Part shown: positions 16,920-25,032 of the stretch, piece by piece | Layout of the letters: every line of letters starts with the position of its first letter | Numbering within the stretch: the first letter of the stretch is position 1 | From: Dactylosporangium sp. AC04546 | GTDB taxonomy: Bacteria > Actinomycetota > Actinomycetes > Mycobacteriales > Micromonosporaceae | Length of the DNA: 64,000 nt | Assembly (NCBI RefSeq): GCF_022095675.1 | Contig: NZ_JAHYSG010000007.1 | Location: 62,001-126,000 of the forward strand | Reading direction: 5' to 3' | The notes under the pieces: model-generated | What the model was told of the DNA's origin: nothing | Seen by the model: only the letters and a program-made list of their open reading frames with translations | The model's database searches: none | Translations under genes and position numbers: made by a program

Positions 16920-18124
16920 ACGCACAGAGACCGAAGATCGCGGTGCTCGCCGACTGGTGGTGGCCGGAGACCGTCGGCGGCGCCGAGCGCTCGGCCCGGG
17001 CCGCGGCGATGGAGCTGGCCCGGTTCGCGACCGTCGAGGTGTTCGTGCCGGCCACCGAGGAGAAGGTGTACCCCGACGGCCCGCTGACCGTGCACGCGGT
17101 CCGCCGCCCGTTCGGCCGCCGGGCGCACGCCGACTCGAAGGTCCGCCGCGGGCTGGAGTTCCTCACCGCGTGGCTGTGGCCGCCGATCGCCGGACCTCTG
17201 GGCCGGCGGCTGCGGGCCTTCGGCCCCGACGTCGTCGTCGCCACCAACGTCTCGCGGACCGGCCCGTGGCTGGTCCGCCGGGCTCGTGCGCTGCGAAAGG
17301 CGACCGGCGCCCGGTTCGTGCGGGTCTACCACGACCTCAGCGACACCTGCTGGCGCCGGTCCCGGCTCAAGGGCGGCACCTCGTGCGCCCAGGCCTGCGG
17401 CGAGTGCTCGGTGAAGACCCGCATCATGCGGGCCGCCCAGCCGGCCGACGGGCTCGCCGTCTGCGTGTCCGGGTTCGTGCAGACCGAGCTGGTCGCGGCC
17501 CGGCTGACGACCCCGGCCCGCAGCCTGGTCGCCTACCCGATGCTCGGCGCGCGGGGGGCGGCGCCGACCCCACCGCACCGGCCCGCCGGTGACCTCGTCA
17601 CGGGGTACATCGGCCGCCTCGACGCCGTCAAGGGCATCGAGTCGGCGATCCGCGCCGCCGCCGCCTACCGCCGGGGCACCGGCAAGGCCGTGTCCATGCT
17701 GGTCGCCGGGGAGGGCCACCCCGACTACGTGCGTTCGCTGGCCGAGCTGGCCCGGGCCGAGGGGCTCGACCTCGAGCTCGCCGGCCACCTCGACGTCGAC
17801 GCGTTCTGTGCGCGGGTCGACGTGGTGCTCATCCCGTCGAAGTGGATGGAGCCGTTCGGGCGGGTCGCCGTCGAGGTCGGCCGGCGCGGCCTGCCGATGC
17901 TCATCTCCCCGGTCGGCGGCCTGCCGGAGGCCGCGGCGGTGTCCGGCGGCCGGTTCGGCTTCGCCGACTTCGAGGACCCCGAGGCGGCCGCGCGGTCCCT
18001 CGCCGCGCTGCTCGACGGCGCCGTCGCCGACGTCCCCGCGGCCCGCTCGGCGCCGCCCATCGAGGAGGGCGTCGCGCTCGCGGTCCGCCACTCGCTCGAC
18101 GCGCGGGCGGGGGCCGGCCGGTGA
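16916..18124 (+). CDS. GT4 family glycosyltransferase
   Basis: A 402-residue GT-B enzyme. The N-terminal motif is ADWWWPETVGGAERSAR. The C-terminal donor domain has GYIGRLDAVKGIESAI and the EX7E-type PSKWMEPFGRVAVEVGRRG. A cluster of five Cys between about residues 148 and 182 (CWRR...GGTSCAQACGECSVKT, then VCVSG) is unusual for the family and could bind a metal or form a structural site. A good AGGCAGGAG lies just before the ATG, which sits inside the polymerase stop (4-base overlap). It probably adds the second or third sugar of the repeat unit. Confidence 0.92.
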   Translation: MNAQRPKIAVLADWWWPETVGGAERSARAAAMELARFATVEVFVPATEEKVYPDGPLTVHAVRRPFGRRAHADSKVRRGLEFLTAWLWPPIAGPLGRRLRAFGPDVVVATNVSRTGPWLVRRARALRKATGARFVRVYHDLSDTCWRRSRLKGGTSCAQACGECSVKTRIMRAAQPADGLAVCVSGFVQTELVAARLTTPARSLVAYPMLGARGAAPTPPHRPAGDLVTGYIGRLDAVKGIESAIRAAAAYRRGTGKAVSMLVAGEGHPDYVRSLAELARAEGLDLELAGHLDVDAFCARVDVVLIPSKWMEPFGRVAVEVGRRGLPMLISPVGGLPEAAAVSGGRFGFADFEDPEAAARSLAALLDGAVADVPAARSAPPIEEGVALAVRHSLDARAGAGR

Positions 18125-19350
18125 AGCGCCTCGGACCGGGGGCCTGGTCGAGCCTCGCCCTGAGCCTGAGCCAGCTGTCGCTGATGGGCACCAGCCTGGT
18201 GTTCAGCCTGACCCTGGCGTACTCCGGCGGCCTCGCGGCGGTCGGTGCCACCGCCGGCGCCGTGCTGGTGTTCCAGCTGACCTGCGGCGTGCTGCAGCGC
18301 AGCCTGTCGGAGGCGACGCTGCTGTCCGACGCGAGCAAGGACCGGCGGGCCGACGCGTGGCCGTGCCGCTGGGCGGTGACCGCGGCGCTGCTCGGCGGGG
18401 CCGTCGGCGCGCTCGTCGCGGCGCTGTCGGGCGTGCTGGTGCCGGACGCGTCGCCGAAGTACGCCATCGCCTACGCGATCGGCATCCCGTTCGCGATCGC
18501 CCTCGACATCGGCCGCTCCGCCGACGTGGCCAGCGGCACCGCGAAGGCCGCGTTCTTCGACGCCGGCGCGTGGCTGGCCGTGCAGGCCGGCCTCATGGTG
18601 CTGTTCGCGGCGCTGCACGAGCCGCTGCTGCTGTGCCTGTCGTGGGCCGCGGTCAACGTGCTGTTCGTGCTGGCGGCGGCGGTCCGGGTGCACCGGCGGC
18701 CGGCCCTGCGCGGGCTGGCCGGCTGGGTCCGCTCCCGGCGCAACCTCATGGGCTCGGCCTCGCTCGACGCGCTGCTCGTCGGGTTGACCCCGGTCCTCGC
18801 GCTGCAGATCACCGCGTTCGTCGTCGCCCCGGCCACGCTCGGTGCGGTGCGGGTGCTGCAGCAGGTGTTCGCCCCGCTGTCGTTCCTGTCGATCACGCTG
18901 CGCCGGGTGCTCATCTACCGCCGGGAGAAGACGGTCGTCACCACGGCCGCGCAGGACCTGCGCGACGGCGTCGTCTCGGCCGGGCTCATGGTCGTCGGCG
19001 GCGCGCTGCTGGCCGGCGCGGTGGTGCTCGGCCGTGAGCTGATTCCGGCGCTGGCGTTCATCCCGGTCGGCGCGGTGCTCGTCGCGGCCGCCGCCGAGAA
19101 GGTGGCGCTGGGCCTGTCGTTCGGCACGTCGCTGAGCCGGTTCGTGCGCGGCGAGTTCGCCGCGCTGCTGCGGGCCCGCTGGGTCATGCTCGTCCTCGCG
19201 GTCGTGCTGGTGCCGCTGGCCACCATCTGGTGGGGCGCCCCCGGCTACCTGCTCGGCTCCTCGGCCGCGATGGTCGTGTACTCGTTCGTCGTCCTCGCAC
19301 TGCCCGGCACGCGGCGCCCCGCGCCGGAGCCGGTGGGCGCGGTGCGGTGA
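18121..19350 (+). CDS. Wzx-like polysaccharide flippase
   Basis: A 409-residue protein with about 12 hydrophobic helices, few charges and no catalytic motif, matching the MOP-superfamily flippases that move lipid-linked repeat units across the membrane. The call depends on topology plus context, as Wzx proteins are poorly conserved. GTG at 18121 overlaps the previous stop (GTGA). Upstream extensions of the frame run within the glycosyltransferase gene and are not hydrophobic. The next gene's GTG overlaps its own stop in the same way (19347-19350), so translation is coupled along the cluster. Confidence 0.75.
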   Translation: MKRLGPGAWSSLALSLSQLSLMGTSLVFSLTLAYSGGLAAVGATAGAVLVFQLTCGVLQRSLSEATLLSDASKDRRADAWPCRWAVTAALLGGAVGALVAALSGVLVPDASPKYAIAYAIGIPFAIALDIGRSADVASGTAKAAFFDAGAWLAVQAGLMVLFAALHEPLLLCLSWAAVNVLFVLAAAVRVHRRPALRGLAGWVRSRRNLMGSASLDALLVGLTPVLALQITAFVVAPATLGAVRVLQQVFAPLSFLSITLRRVLIYRREKTVVTTAAQDLRDGVVSAGLMVVGGALLAGAVVLGRELIPALAFIPVGAVLVAAAAEKVALGLSFGTSLSRFVRGEFAALLRARWVMLVLAVVLVPLATIWWGAPGYLLGSSAAMVVYSFVVLALPGTRRPAPEPVGAVR

Positions 19351-21869
19351 GGGGCCGCTCGGTCACGGCGGGCCTGCTCGTCACCGCTCTGTTCGCCGGG
19401 GGCTGCACCAGCAAGCCCCGTGGTGGTGCGGAGCGCGGCTCGGGCGGCGGCCCCGACGGCCGGGTGGGCACCGGCGGGCTGACCTGGTCGTACGACGCGA
19501 GCGACTTCAACGGCAGCGCGCCGGGGGAGGTGCCCGGCGGCTGGGCGGCCGACGGGCAGGCCGGCGGCGTCGCCGTCGCCGAGTTCCCGGACGCCGTGAA
19601 CCGCAGCCTGAAGGTGGCCGGCACGGCCAGCGCGGTGCGCCGGTTCGGCCCGCTCGACGGGACCGTCGAGGTCGCCGCGCGGGTCTTCGTCGAGCGGCTC
19701 GGCGGGCCGGTCGACCTGCTCGCCGCCCGCGGCCCGGAGGGGCAGGTCGTGGCGTCGGTCGCGCTGCGCGACGGGCAGCTGGCGAACCAGCCGGCGCAGG
19801 CGGAGCGGTGGTACGCGCTGCGCCTGGTGCTGCGCACCGACGTCCAGCGCTACGACGTGTTCGTCGACGGCCAGCAGGTCGTCGCCGCCCAGCCGTTCCA
19901 GCAGCCGGCCACCGGCGTCGCCTCCCTCGCCGCCGGTGGCGGCGGGCCGGACGCCGGCGCGCTGTACCTCGACGACGTCAACGCCCACCGAAACCCCGAC
20001 CCGTCCGTCGGCTACCTCGCCCTGGACCGGTTCGACGACGCCCCGATCGGCGCCCCGCCGCCCGGCTACCAGGTCAACAAGGACGCCCGGGCCCAGGTCG
20101 CGGCGCTGCCCAGCGCCCTCGACCGCAGCCTGCTGCTCAGCCGGGCCGGCACGGGCGACGCGACCGCCGTCCGCCCGTTCAAGCCCACCGGCGGCACGGT
20201 GATCGTGCAGGCCACGCTGCGGACCGACAAGAGCTCCGGCACCCGGCTCGCGCTCGGCGTCCAGGGCTCGGCCGGCCAGACCGTGGCCAACCTGGAGTTC
20301 AGCGAGGGGAAGCTGGTCTACGACACCGGACGCACCCGCGATGAGCTCATGTCGTTCGCGGCCAACCGGTGGTACACCATCCGCCTCGTCCTCGACGTTC
20401 CGGCGCAGCGGTTCGACGTCTACGTCGACGGGCGGCGCCTCGAGCCGATCGAGCCGAACGAGCAGCGGGTGCCGCGCTGGGCCTTCCGCGACGGCGCCGA
20501 CGACGTCGGCCGGCTGTCCTTCGGCGTCGGCAGCCAGGACACCGGCACCCTGGCGATCGACAAGGTCATGGCCTACACGAACCCGGTCGCCGCTCCGCCC
20601 GGCACGGTCGTCGACGTGCGCAAGGCCCCGTACGACGCGGTCGGCGACGGCGTCGCCGACGACACGGCGGCGCTGCAGCGGGCGATCGACGCGGTGCCGG
20701 CGAACGGCTCGGTCGTGCTCTCCGGCGGCGTGTTCAAGAGCGGGACGATCCGCCTGAAGTCCAACATGACCCTGTGGATCGCCCGGGACGCGGTACTGCT
20801 GGGAACCCGCGACGAGTCGGCGTACCCGTTCTTCGACGCCGAGGCCGCCGGCATGGACAACTTCGGCAACCGCCGCCGCTCGCTCATCCTCTCGGTCGGC
20901 GCCGAGAACGTGCGCGTCGAGGGCGGCGGCACGGTCGACGGCAACGGCGGCAAGCCGGAGTGGGCGATCGAGCGCAGCGGCGGCACCGACACGATCCGCC
21001 CGACCCTGATGACGCTGACCAAGGGCCGCAACGTCACCGTGCGCAACCTCTTCGTGCGCAACGCGGCCGCCTGGGCGATCGTCCCGGCCGCCGTCGACGG
21101 CGTGCTCATCGCCGACGTCAACATCGACAGCAACCTCTACGCCAACCGCGACGGCATCGACATCGTCGACAGCCGCGGCGTGCTCGTCGAGCGGGTCAAC
21201 GTGTGGACCGACGACGACGCGATCTGCTTCAAGTCGTACAACACCGGCGTCGACGGCGCCGTGGTGCGGCTGTCCACCGTCGGGCACTCCGAGCGGGCCA
21301 ACGGGGTGAAGTTCGGCACCGAGAGCCGCGGCTCGTTCCGCAACGTCGTCGTCGAGGACGTGCTCGTCAAGAACACCGACAAGGCGGCGCTCACGGTGCT
21401 GTCGGTGGACGGCGCGACGATCTCGAACATCACGTTCCGGCGGATCACGGTCGACCGCGCCCTGCGCGCGTTCTTCGTGCTGGCCGGCAAGCGGACCGAG
21501 TCGTCGGCGAAACCGGGCTGGATCAGCGGGGTCAGCTTCGAGGGGATCACCGCGACCGGTGTGGCCGAGCCGTCGCTGGCGACCGGGCAGATCCTCGACG
21601 GCACCACCTACCGCCTCTACGGGCTGCTGCTCAGTGACGTGCAGCAGACGGTGCCGGGCGGGGTGCGCAAGATTCCGGCCGAGCCGTCGGAGTACGCCGG
21701 CGCCTACCCCGAGAGCTCGTTCCTCACCAGCAACAGCACGCCGCCGGCGTACGGCTTCTTCGTCCGCCACGTCGACGCCGTCACCATCCGCGGGGTCACC
21801 ACCTCGGCGCTGGCCGCCGACGCGCGGCAGCACATCGCGCTGTCGGACGTGTCGCGGATCGTGCGATGA
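19347..21869 (+). CDS. Lipoprotein with two LamG-like domains and a GH28/pectate-lyase-fold domain
   Basis: An 840-residue exported protein. The N-terminus has a lipobox (ALFAGGC, Cys about residue 16), so it is probably lipid-anchored. Two jelly-roll (LamG/DUF1080-like) repeats span about 45-225 and 225-415, each ending in an 'ALYLDDVNAH' or 'TLAIDKVMAY' strand. From about 420 it is a right-handed beta-helix: an entry VDVRKAPYDAVGDGVADDTAAL, typical of pectate-lyase-3/GH28 proteins, then NRDGIDIVDSR, WTDDDAICFKS and VGHSERANGVKFGTES. These resemble the GH28 Asp pair, His and Lys regions. Hydrolase or lyase activity is likely but the substrate is unknown. As the last overlapping gene of a Wzy cluster it may trim or release the polymer made there. 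Confidence 0.85.
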   Translation: MRGRSVTAGLLVTALFAGGCTSKPRGGAERGSGGGPDGRVGTGGLTWSYDASDFNGSAPGEVPGGWAADGQAGGVAVAEFPDAVNRSLKVAGTASAVRRFGPLDGTVEVAARVFVERLGGPVDLLAARGPEGQVVASVALRDGQLANQPAQAERWYALRLVLRTDVQRYDVFVDGQQVVAAQPFQQPATGVASLAAGGGGPDAGALYLDDVNAHRNPDPSVGYLALDRFDDAPIGAPPPGYQVNKDARAQVAALPSALDRSLLLSRAGTGDATAVRPFKPTGGTVIVQATLRTDKSSGTRLALGVQGSAGQTVANLEFSEGKLVYDTGRTRDELMSFAANRWYTIRLVLDVPAQRFDVYVDGRRLEPIEPNEQRVPRWAFRDGADDVGRLSFGVGSQDTGTLAIDKVMAYTNPVAAPPGTVVDVRKAPYDAVGDGVADDTAALQRAIDAVPANGSVVLSGGVFKSGTIRLKSNMTLWIARDAVLLGTRDESAYPFFDAEAAGMDNFGNRRRSLILSVGAENVRVEGGGTVDGNGGKPEWAIERSGGTDTIRPTLMTLTKGRNVTVRNLFVRNAAAWAIVPAAVDGVLIADVNIDSNLYANRDGIDIVDSRGVLVERVNVWTDDDAICFKSYNTGVDGAVVRLSTVGHSERANGVKFGTESRGSFRNVVVEDVLVKNTDKAALTVLSVDGATISNITFRRITVDRALRAFFVLAGKRTESSAKPGWISGVSFEGITATGVAEPSLATGQILDGTTYRLYGLLLSDVQQTVPGGVRKIPAEPSEYAGAYPESSFLTSNSTPPAYGFFVRHVDAVTIRGVTTSALAADARQHIALSDVSRIVR

Positions 21870-21931
21870 CGGCCGTCCCGCACCGGGGCGGCCGCCGCAC
21901 GGCGCTCACCGACGGCGGGCTCCGGGAGCGC

Positions 21932-21954
21932 TCCGCCCGGATCCGCCGGGCGGA
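21932..21954 (+). terminator. Hairpin after the exopolysaccharide cluster
   Basis: Perfect 9-base arms (TCCGCCCGG and its complement) surround a 5-base loop, 62 bases after the stop at 21869. The following sequence has no T-run. The 138-base gap to 22008 contains nothing else except the next promoter. Confidence 0.5.
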
Positions 21955-21994
21955 CGGGCCGTCCCCTCGGGCCGCGGGTATCGGCGCGAGCCAC

Positions 21995-22000
21995 TAGAGT
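21995..22000 (+). promoter_or_regulatory. -10 box of the gene at 22008 (leaderless)
   Basis: TAGAGT is followed by 7 bases (CGGGCCC) and the ATG, with no ribosome binding site. The same TAGNGTCGGGCC sequence precedes the gene at 23999. Confidence 0.5.
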
Positions 22001-22007
22001 CGGGCCC

Positions 22008-22307
22008 ATGGCCCAGGACAAGCACGTCACGTCGGCCGCGATCCGCCAGCTCGGCAAGGACCTCGTGGAGGACGCCGGGGTGGCCTACGACCCGCTCATG
22101 CGGGAGGTTGCCGCCGCCAAGGTCGACCCGCCCGGCTTCGGGATGCTCGGCTTCATGCTGCAGCAGGCGTTCGACGAGGCCAAGCAGTACGCCGTCGACT
22201 ACGCCCAGGCCGGCAAGGACCAGCTCGGCGCCTACCGCACCGCCCTGGACGGGATCGCCGGGCAGTGGGAGCAGGCCGAGACCGCCAACCAGGTCATGTA
22301 CCGATAG
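22008..22307 (+). CDS. EspC-like small type VII-associated protein
   Basis: A 99-residue, mostly helical, soluble protein without signal peptide. Its size, two-helix pattern and C-terminal GIAGQWEQAETANQVMYR resemble EspC/DUF2580-type proteins that accompany ESX substrates, though the match is by eye and weak. The next gene, 8 bases downstream, codes for a WXG-like protein, which supports a type VII link. It is transcribed from its own leaderless promoter. It could act as partner or chaperone of the next product. Confidence 0.6.
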   Translation: MAQDKHVTSAAIRQLGKDLVEDAGVAYDPLMREVAAAKVDPPGFGMLGFMLQQAFDEAKQYAVDYAQAGKDQLGAYRTALDGIAGQWEQAETANQVMYR

Positions 22308-22315
22308 GAGCCGTC

Positions 22316-23023
22316 GTGCTGGTGCCTCCGCCCACGTTCGCCGTCATCATGCTCCGCACCGCCATCGGCACCTCGCTCGGCGCCGCGCCGTTCATCAGCA
22401 GCGCGCTGCGGGCCGCCCTCGTGTTCGGGCTCGGCTACTCCGACCCGTTCGCGATCTGGACCGGCGGCGAGGAGCTCAAGCAGGCCGCCAACCACGCCGA
22501 CGTGGTCAAGGCCCGGATCACCAACGCCAACACGAAGATGAACCCGGGGTGGGTCGCCGAGGACAAGGACGCCTACCTCAACACCATGACGACCTACCAG
22601 AAGGAGCTCGACGAGCTCAAGGGCTACCTCACCAGCACCGGCACCGCGCTGCAGGCCGTCGCCGTCGCCTACTTCGCGTTCTGCGTCATGGCCGTCACCG
22701 CCGCCGCCTTCATCTTCGCCTGCCTCATCGCCGTGCTCATGGCGATGGCGACGCCGGGCCTCCCGGCCGTCAAGGCCGCGGCCGAGCTGGCCGTCTCGGG
22801 CATCGCGATGGTCGCCGGCGCCGCCGGCAAGGTGCTGACCGGGATCACCGCCGGCGCCACCACGATCCTGCTGGCCGGCTTCGGGGCGAAGATGTTCGTC
22901 GGCTCCGAGCCGGGCGGCGTCAAGGGCGCCGACTTCCAGGCGATCACGATCGACTACTCGCCGCTGAGCAGCAACGACTACGTCGCGCCCAAGAAGGAGC
23001 TCCCGGCCCCGGCCGGCCCGTGA
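22316..23023 (+). CDS. WXG-like helical protein with hydrophobic membrane hairpin
   Basis: A 235-residue protein starting at GTG 22316, with TAGGAG 5 bases upstream. The first part holds a helical hairpin with the turn MNPGWVAEDKDAY (about residues 76-88), a variant of the WxG motif. It is followed by KELDELKGYLTSTGTALQ and then long hydrophobic stretches (about residues 117-140 and 150-200). The short acidic/Pro tail is polar. A WXG-type N-domain plus membrane-inserting segments is seen in some ESX-exported effectors and EspE/F-like proteins. Whether this is a pore-forming effector or a resident membrane protein cannot be decided from sequence. It probably pairs with the EspC-like protein encoded just upstream. 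Confidence 0.6.
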   Translation: MLVPPPTFAVIMLRTAIGTSLGAAPFISSALRAALVFGLGYSDPFAIWTGGEELKQAANHADVVKARITNANTKMNPGWVAEDKDAYLNTMTTYQKELDELKGYLTSTGTALQAVAVAYFAFCVMAVTAAAFIFACLIAVLMAMATPGLPAVKAAAELAVSGIAMVAGAAGKVLTGITAGATTILLAGFGAKMFVGSEPGGVKGADFQAITIDYSPLSSNDYVAPKKELPAPAGP

Positions 23024-23045
23024 CCGACAACGAGGAGGACTGACC

Positions 23046-23459
23046 GTGGATCCGGACCGGATGGTCGAGGACGCGCTGCGCCAGATGCGCGCCGTGGAGG
23101 ACTTCCAGGCCCGCGCGGCCGCCATGGTGGGCCGCGGCGAGGCACTCGGCGGCCTGGTGACCGCGGAGGCGCGCGGCGACGGCGGCCTGTCGGCGATCAC
23201 CATCGACCCGCGGGCGATGCGCACCCCGGCGCAGGACCTCGGCGACGCGACGCTGGCGGCGGCCCGGGCCGCCCTGGAGGACCTCCAGCAGCAGACGATG
23301 GCGGCGATGCAGGACGTGGTCGGGGATGAGGTCATGGACGCCCTGACCGGCAAGACCGACCCGACGAAGCTCATGGCCGAGGCCGAGCAGAAGTTCCGGA
23401 TGTCGGCCGACGACGCGCTGGCCGAGCTGGACAAGCTGCGCCGCCAGGGCGGGTACTGA
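23046..23459 (+). CDS. YbaB/EbfC-like protein
   Basis: A 137-residue protein with the YbaB layout: an N-terminal helix, a three-strand sheet (GGLVTAEARGDGGLSAITIDP) and a long C-terminal helical region. Classic YbaB proteins are dimeric nucleoid-associated proteins, but in actinobacteria diverged members are common next to type VII genes, where their job is unknown. The start is GTG at 23046, 22 bases after the preceding stop, with GAGGAC upstream. A stretch near the C-terminus (MSADDALAELDKLRR) may be a coiled coil. The location between a WXG-like protein and a membrane protein suggests a role in that cassette rather than chromosome organisation. Confidence 0.7.
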   Translation: MDPDRMVEDALRQMRAVEDFQARAAAMVGRGEALGGLVTAEARGDGGLSAITIDPRAMRTPAQDLGDATLAAARAALEDLQQQTMAAMQDVVGDEVMDALTGKTDPTKLMAEAEQKFRMSADDALAELDKLRRQGGY

Positions 23460-23461
23460 CG

Positions 23462-23989
23462 ATGGTCACCCTGCGCCGGGACCGGGCACTGCTGCGCACG
23501 CACGGCTTCGTCCTCGCGCTGATCACGATCCTCGTCGGGATCGCGGTGTTCGGCATCGCGTCCGCCGCCGTCTTCGCCGACGGCGGCGGCCCGGCCTGGA
23601 TGGACCTCGGCCTGCGCACGCTCGCCTGGCTGTGGATCGCGCTCACGGTCGGCAGCCTCCTGGCCGCGGCCGCGGCGTTCGCACTGTTCGTGCTCCCGTG
23701 GCTGTCCGGCCGCACCGAGATCACCGACCACGGCATCGTCCTGCGCTGGCGCGACCGGTCGCAGACGCTCCCGTGGATCGACGTGGAGGAGCTGCGCGCG
23801 GTCCCGGCCGGCCGCGGCCACCTCTACGCGGTGCGCATGGCGGTCGGCACCACGCCCCGCCGCGTCGGCCGGGGCTGGGTCGGCGGCACCAGGGAGGCGT
23901 ACCTCGGCTGGCACGACGGCGACGACCGCGCGGTCGCCGCCCTCGCCCGCCCGTCGCTCGGGATCAAGTACCGCGCCCCCGGCCGGTAG
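23462..23989 (+). CDS. Membrane protein with PH-like domain
   Basis: A 175-residue protein with two N-terminal transmembrane helices (about residues 14-37 and 47-75). A cytoplasmic beta-rich domain follows, with 'TEITDHGIVLRWRDRSQTLPWIDVEELRAV', the pattern of bacterial PH (DUF2581-like) domains, in which a short strand pair is followed by W/P-W-x-D-V/I. Its ATG is 2 bases after the YbaB-like gene, so it belongs to the same transcript. The function of such proteins is unknown. Its stop codon (TAG) forms part of the -10 box of the next gene. Confidence 0.65.
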   Translation: MVTLRRDRALLRTHGFVLALITILVGIAVFGIASAAVFADGGGPAWMDLGLRTLAWLWIALTVGSLLAAAAAFALFVLPWLSGRTEITDHGIVLRWRDRSQTLPWIDVEELRAVPAGRGHLYAVRMAVGTTPRRVGRGWVGGTREAYLGWHDGDDRAVAALARPSLGIKYRAPGR

Positions 23990-23992
23990 GGT
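23987..23992 (+). promoter_or_regulatory. -10 box of the gene at 23999 (leaderless)
   Basis: TAGGGT, whose first three bases are the stop codon of the upstream gene, is followed by 6 bases and the GTG. There is no Shine-Dalgarno sequence. Confidence 0.45.
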
Positions 23993-23998
23993 CGGGCC

Positions 23999-24292
23999 GT
24001 GGCGGATGACGACGGGCTGCTCCTCGCGGCCGTGGTGGACATGGCCCCGGGCGCGGCCGAGGCCGGGCAGCGCTACGAGGACGCCGTGCTCGGCTACCTC
24101 GCCCGCCACGGCGGCGTGCTGGAGCGGCGCACCCGGGGCACCGACGGGACGAGCGAGGTGCACCTGATCCGGTTCCGCTCCCGGGCCGGCTACGAGTCGT
24201 TCCTGACCGACCCGGACCGCCTCGCCCTCCGCGAGACCCTCGGCGCCGCGGCGCCCACGACCCGCGTCATCGAGGTCCACGACCTCCCTTGA
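23999..24292 (+). CDS. Small protein with a probable dimeric alpha/beta-barrel fold
   Basis: A 97-residue soluble protein. The order strand (LLLAAVVDM), helix (EAGQRYEDAVLGYLARHG), strands (VLERRTRG, SEVHLIRFRS), helix (AGYESFLTDPDRL) and strand (TRVIEVHDL) matches ferredoxin-like/ABM or DUF1330-type domains. No catalytic residues can be named. GTG at 23999 is supported by the leaderless promoter box. The next gene's TTG start overlaps its stop (TTGA, 24289-24292). Confidence 0.55.
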   Translation: MADDDGLLLAAVVDMAPGAAEAGQRYEDAVLGYLARHGGVLERRTRGTDGTSEVHLIRFRSRAGYESFLTDPDRLALRETLGAAAPTTRVIEVHDLP

Positions 24293-24963
24293 CCGCCGTG
24301 TGGGTCCTCGCCGGGGCCGCCCTCGGGCTGCTCGCCTTCCTCGCCGACGCCCTCGACGACGTCCCCCGCGCGGTCGCGACCGCCGTCACCAGCAGCGGCC
24401 TCGCCTGGGGTCTCGCCGCGTTCCTGGCCGGCCGGTCCACGGCCGGCCGGCGCGCCGCCGTGGTCCGCGCGACCGGGACGCTCGTCTCGGCGACGCTGGT
24501 GTACTACCTGCTGGTCGTCTTCGTCAGCCGGCGGTGGAGCGGCGGCACCCTGGAGGACGGCAGCTCGGCCGACATGCACGGGCTGCGCTCCGTCGCCCTC
24601 ATGACCGCCGTCTGGCTGGCCGGCTCGCTCGTGGCCGGCCCACTGCTGGGACTCCTCGGCCACGCCGTGCGGACCGGGTCTCCCCGATGGGCGGCGGGCG
24701 CGGCCGGAGTGGCGTGCGGGCTGCTCTCCGCCGAGGGTTGGGCCGGCGTCGCGCCGTGGCGGCTGCCGCTCGACGAACCGTTCTACCAGGCCGTCGCCGC
24801 CGCGACGGCCGTGCGGATCGTGCTGCCGTTCGCGGTGCTCGGCTGGCTGGCGACCCGGCACCGGCTCTGGACGGCGTGGCCGGTGCTGGCCGGGGCCGCC
24901 GTCGCCGCCGGGGCCGGGGGAGCGGTGCTGTGGCGCGTGCTCCTTGCTTCTGTCAATGCTTGA
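24289..24963 (+). CDS. Integral membrane protein of unknown function (DUF6518-like)
   Basis: A 224-residue protein with about six hydrophobic helices and short loops. It starts at TTG within the previous gene's stop codon. Conserved-looking features are LAFLADALDDVP near the N-terminus, RRWSGGTLEDGSSADMHG in a loop, and a WRLPLDEPFYQ segment. This pattern resembles small actinobacterial DUF6518 membrane proteins, but the match is from memory only. No transport motif was seen. The promoter of the GH43 gene overlaps its 3' end. Confidence 0.55.
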   Translation: MTAVWVLAGAALGLLAFLADALDDVPRAVATAVTSSGLAWGLAAFLAGRSTAGRRAAVVRATGTLVSATLVYYLLVVFVSRRWSGGTLEDGSSADMHGLRSVALMTAVWLAGSLVAGPLLGLLGHAVRTGSPRWAAGAAGVACGLLSAEGWAGVAPWRLPLDEPFYQAVAAATAVRIVLPFAVLGWLATRHRLWTAWPVLAGAAVAAGAGGAVLWRVLLASVNA

Positions 24964-24988
24964 CACAATGTCTGATCGAGTGCAGTCT
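24951..24988 (+). promoter_or_regulatory. Promoter with overlapping inverted repeat for the GH43 gene
   Basis: TTGACA (24960-24965) and CAGTCT (24983-24988) are 17 bases apart. The -35 box is the right arm of a perfect inverted repeat TGTCAA-TGC-TTGACA (24951-24965), so a bound repressor would block RNA polymerase. The gap 24964-25032 holds nothing else. Confidence 0.55.
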
Positions 24989-25032
24989 CTATGGAACTTG
25001 TTGGATTTTGTCGTACATCGGAGCCGCCACCG

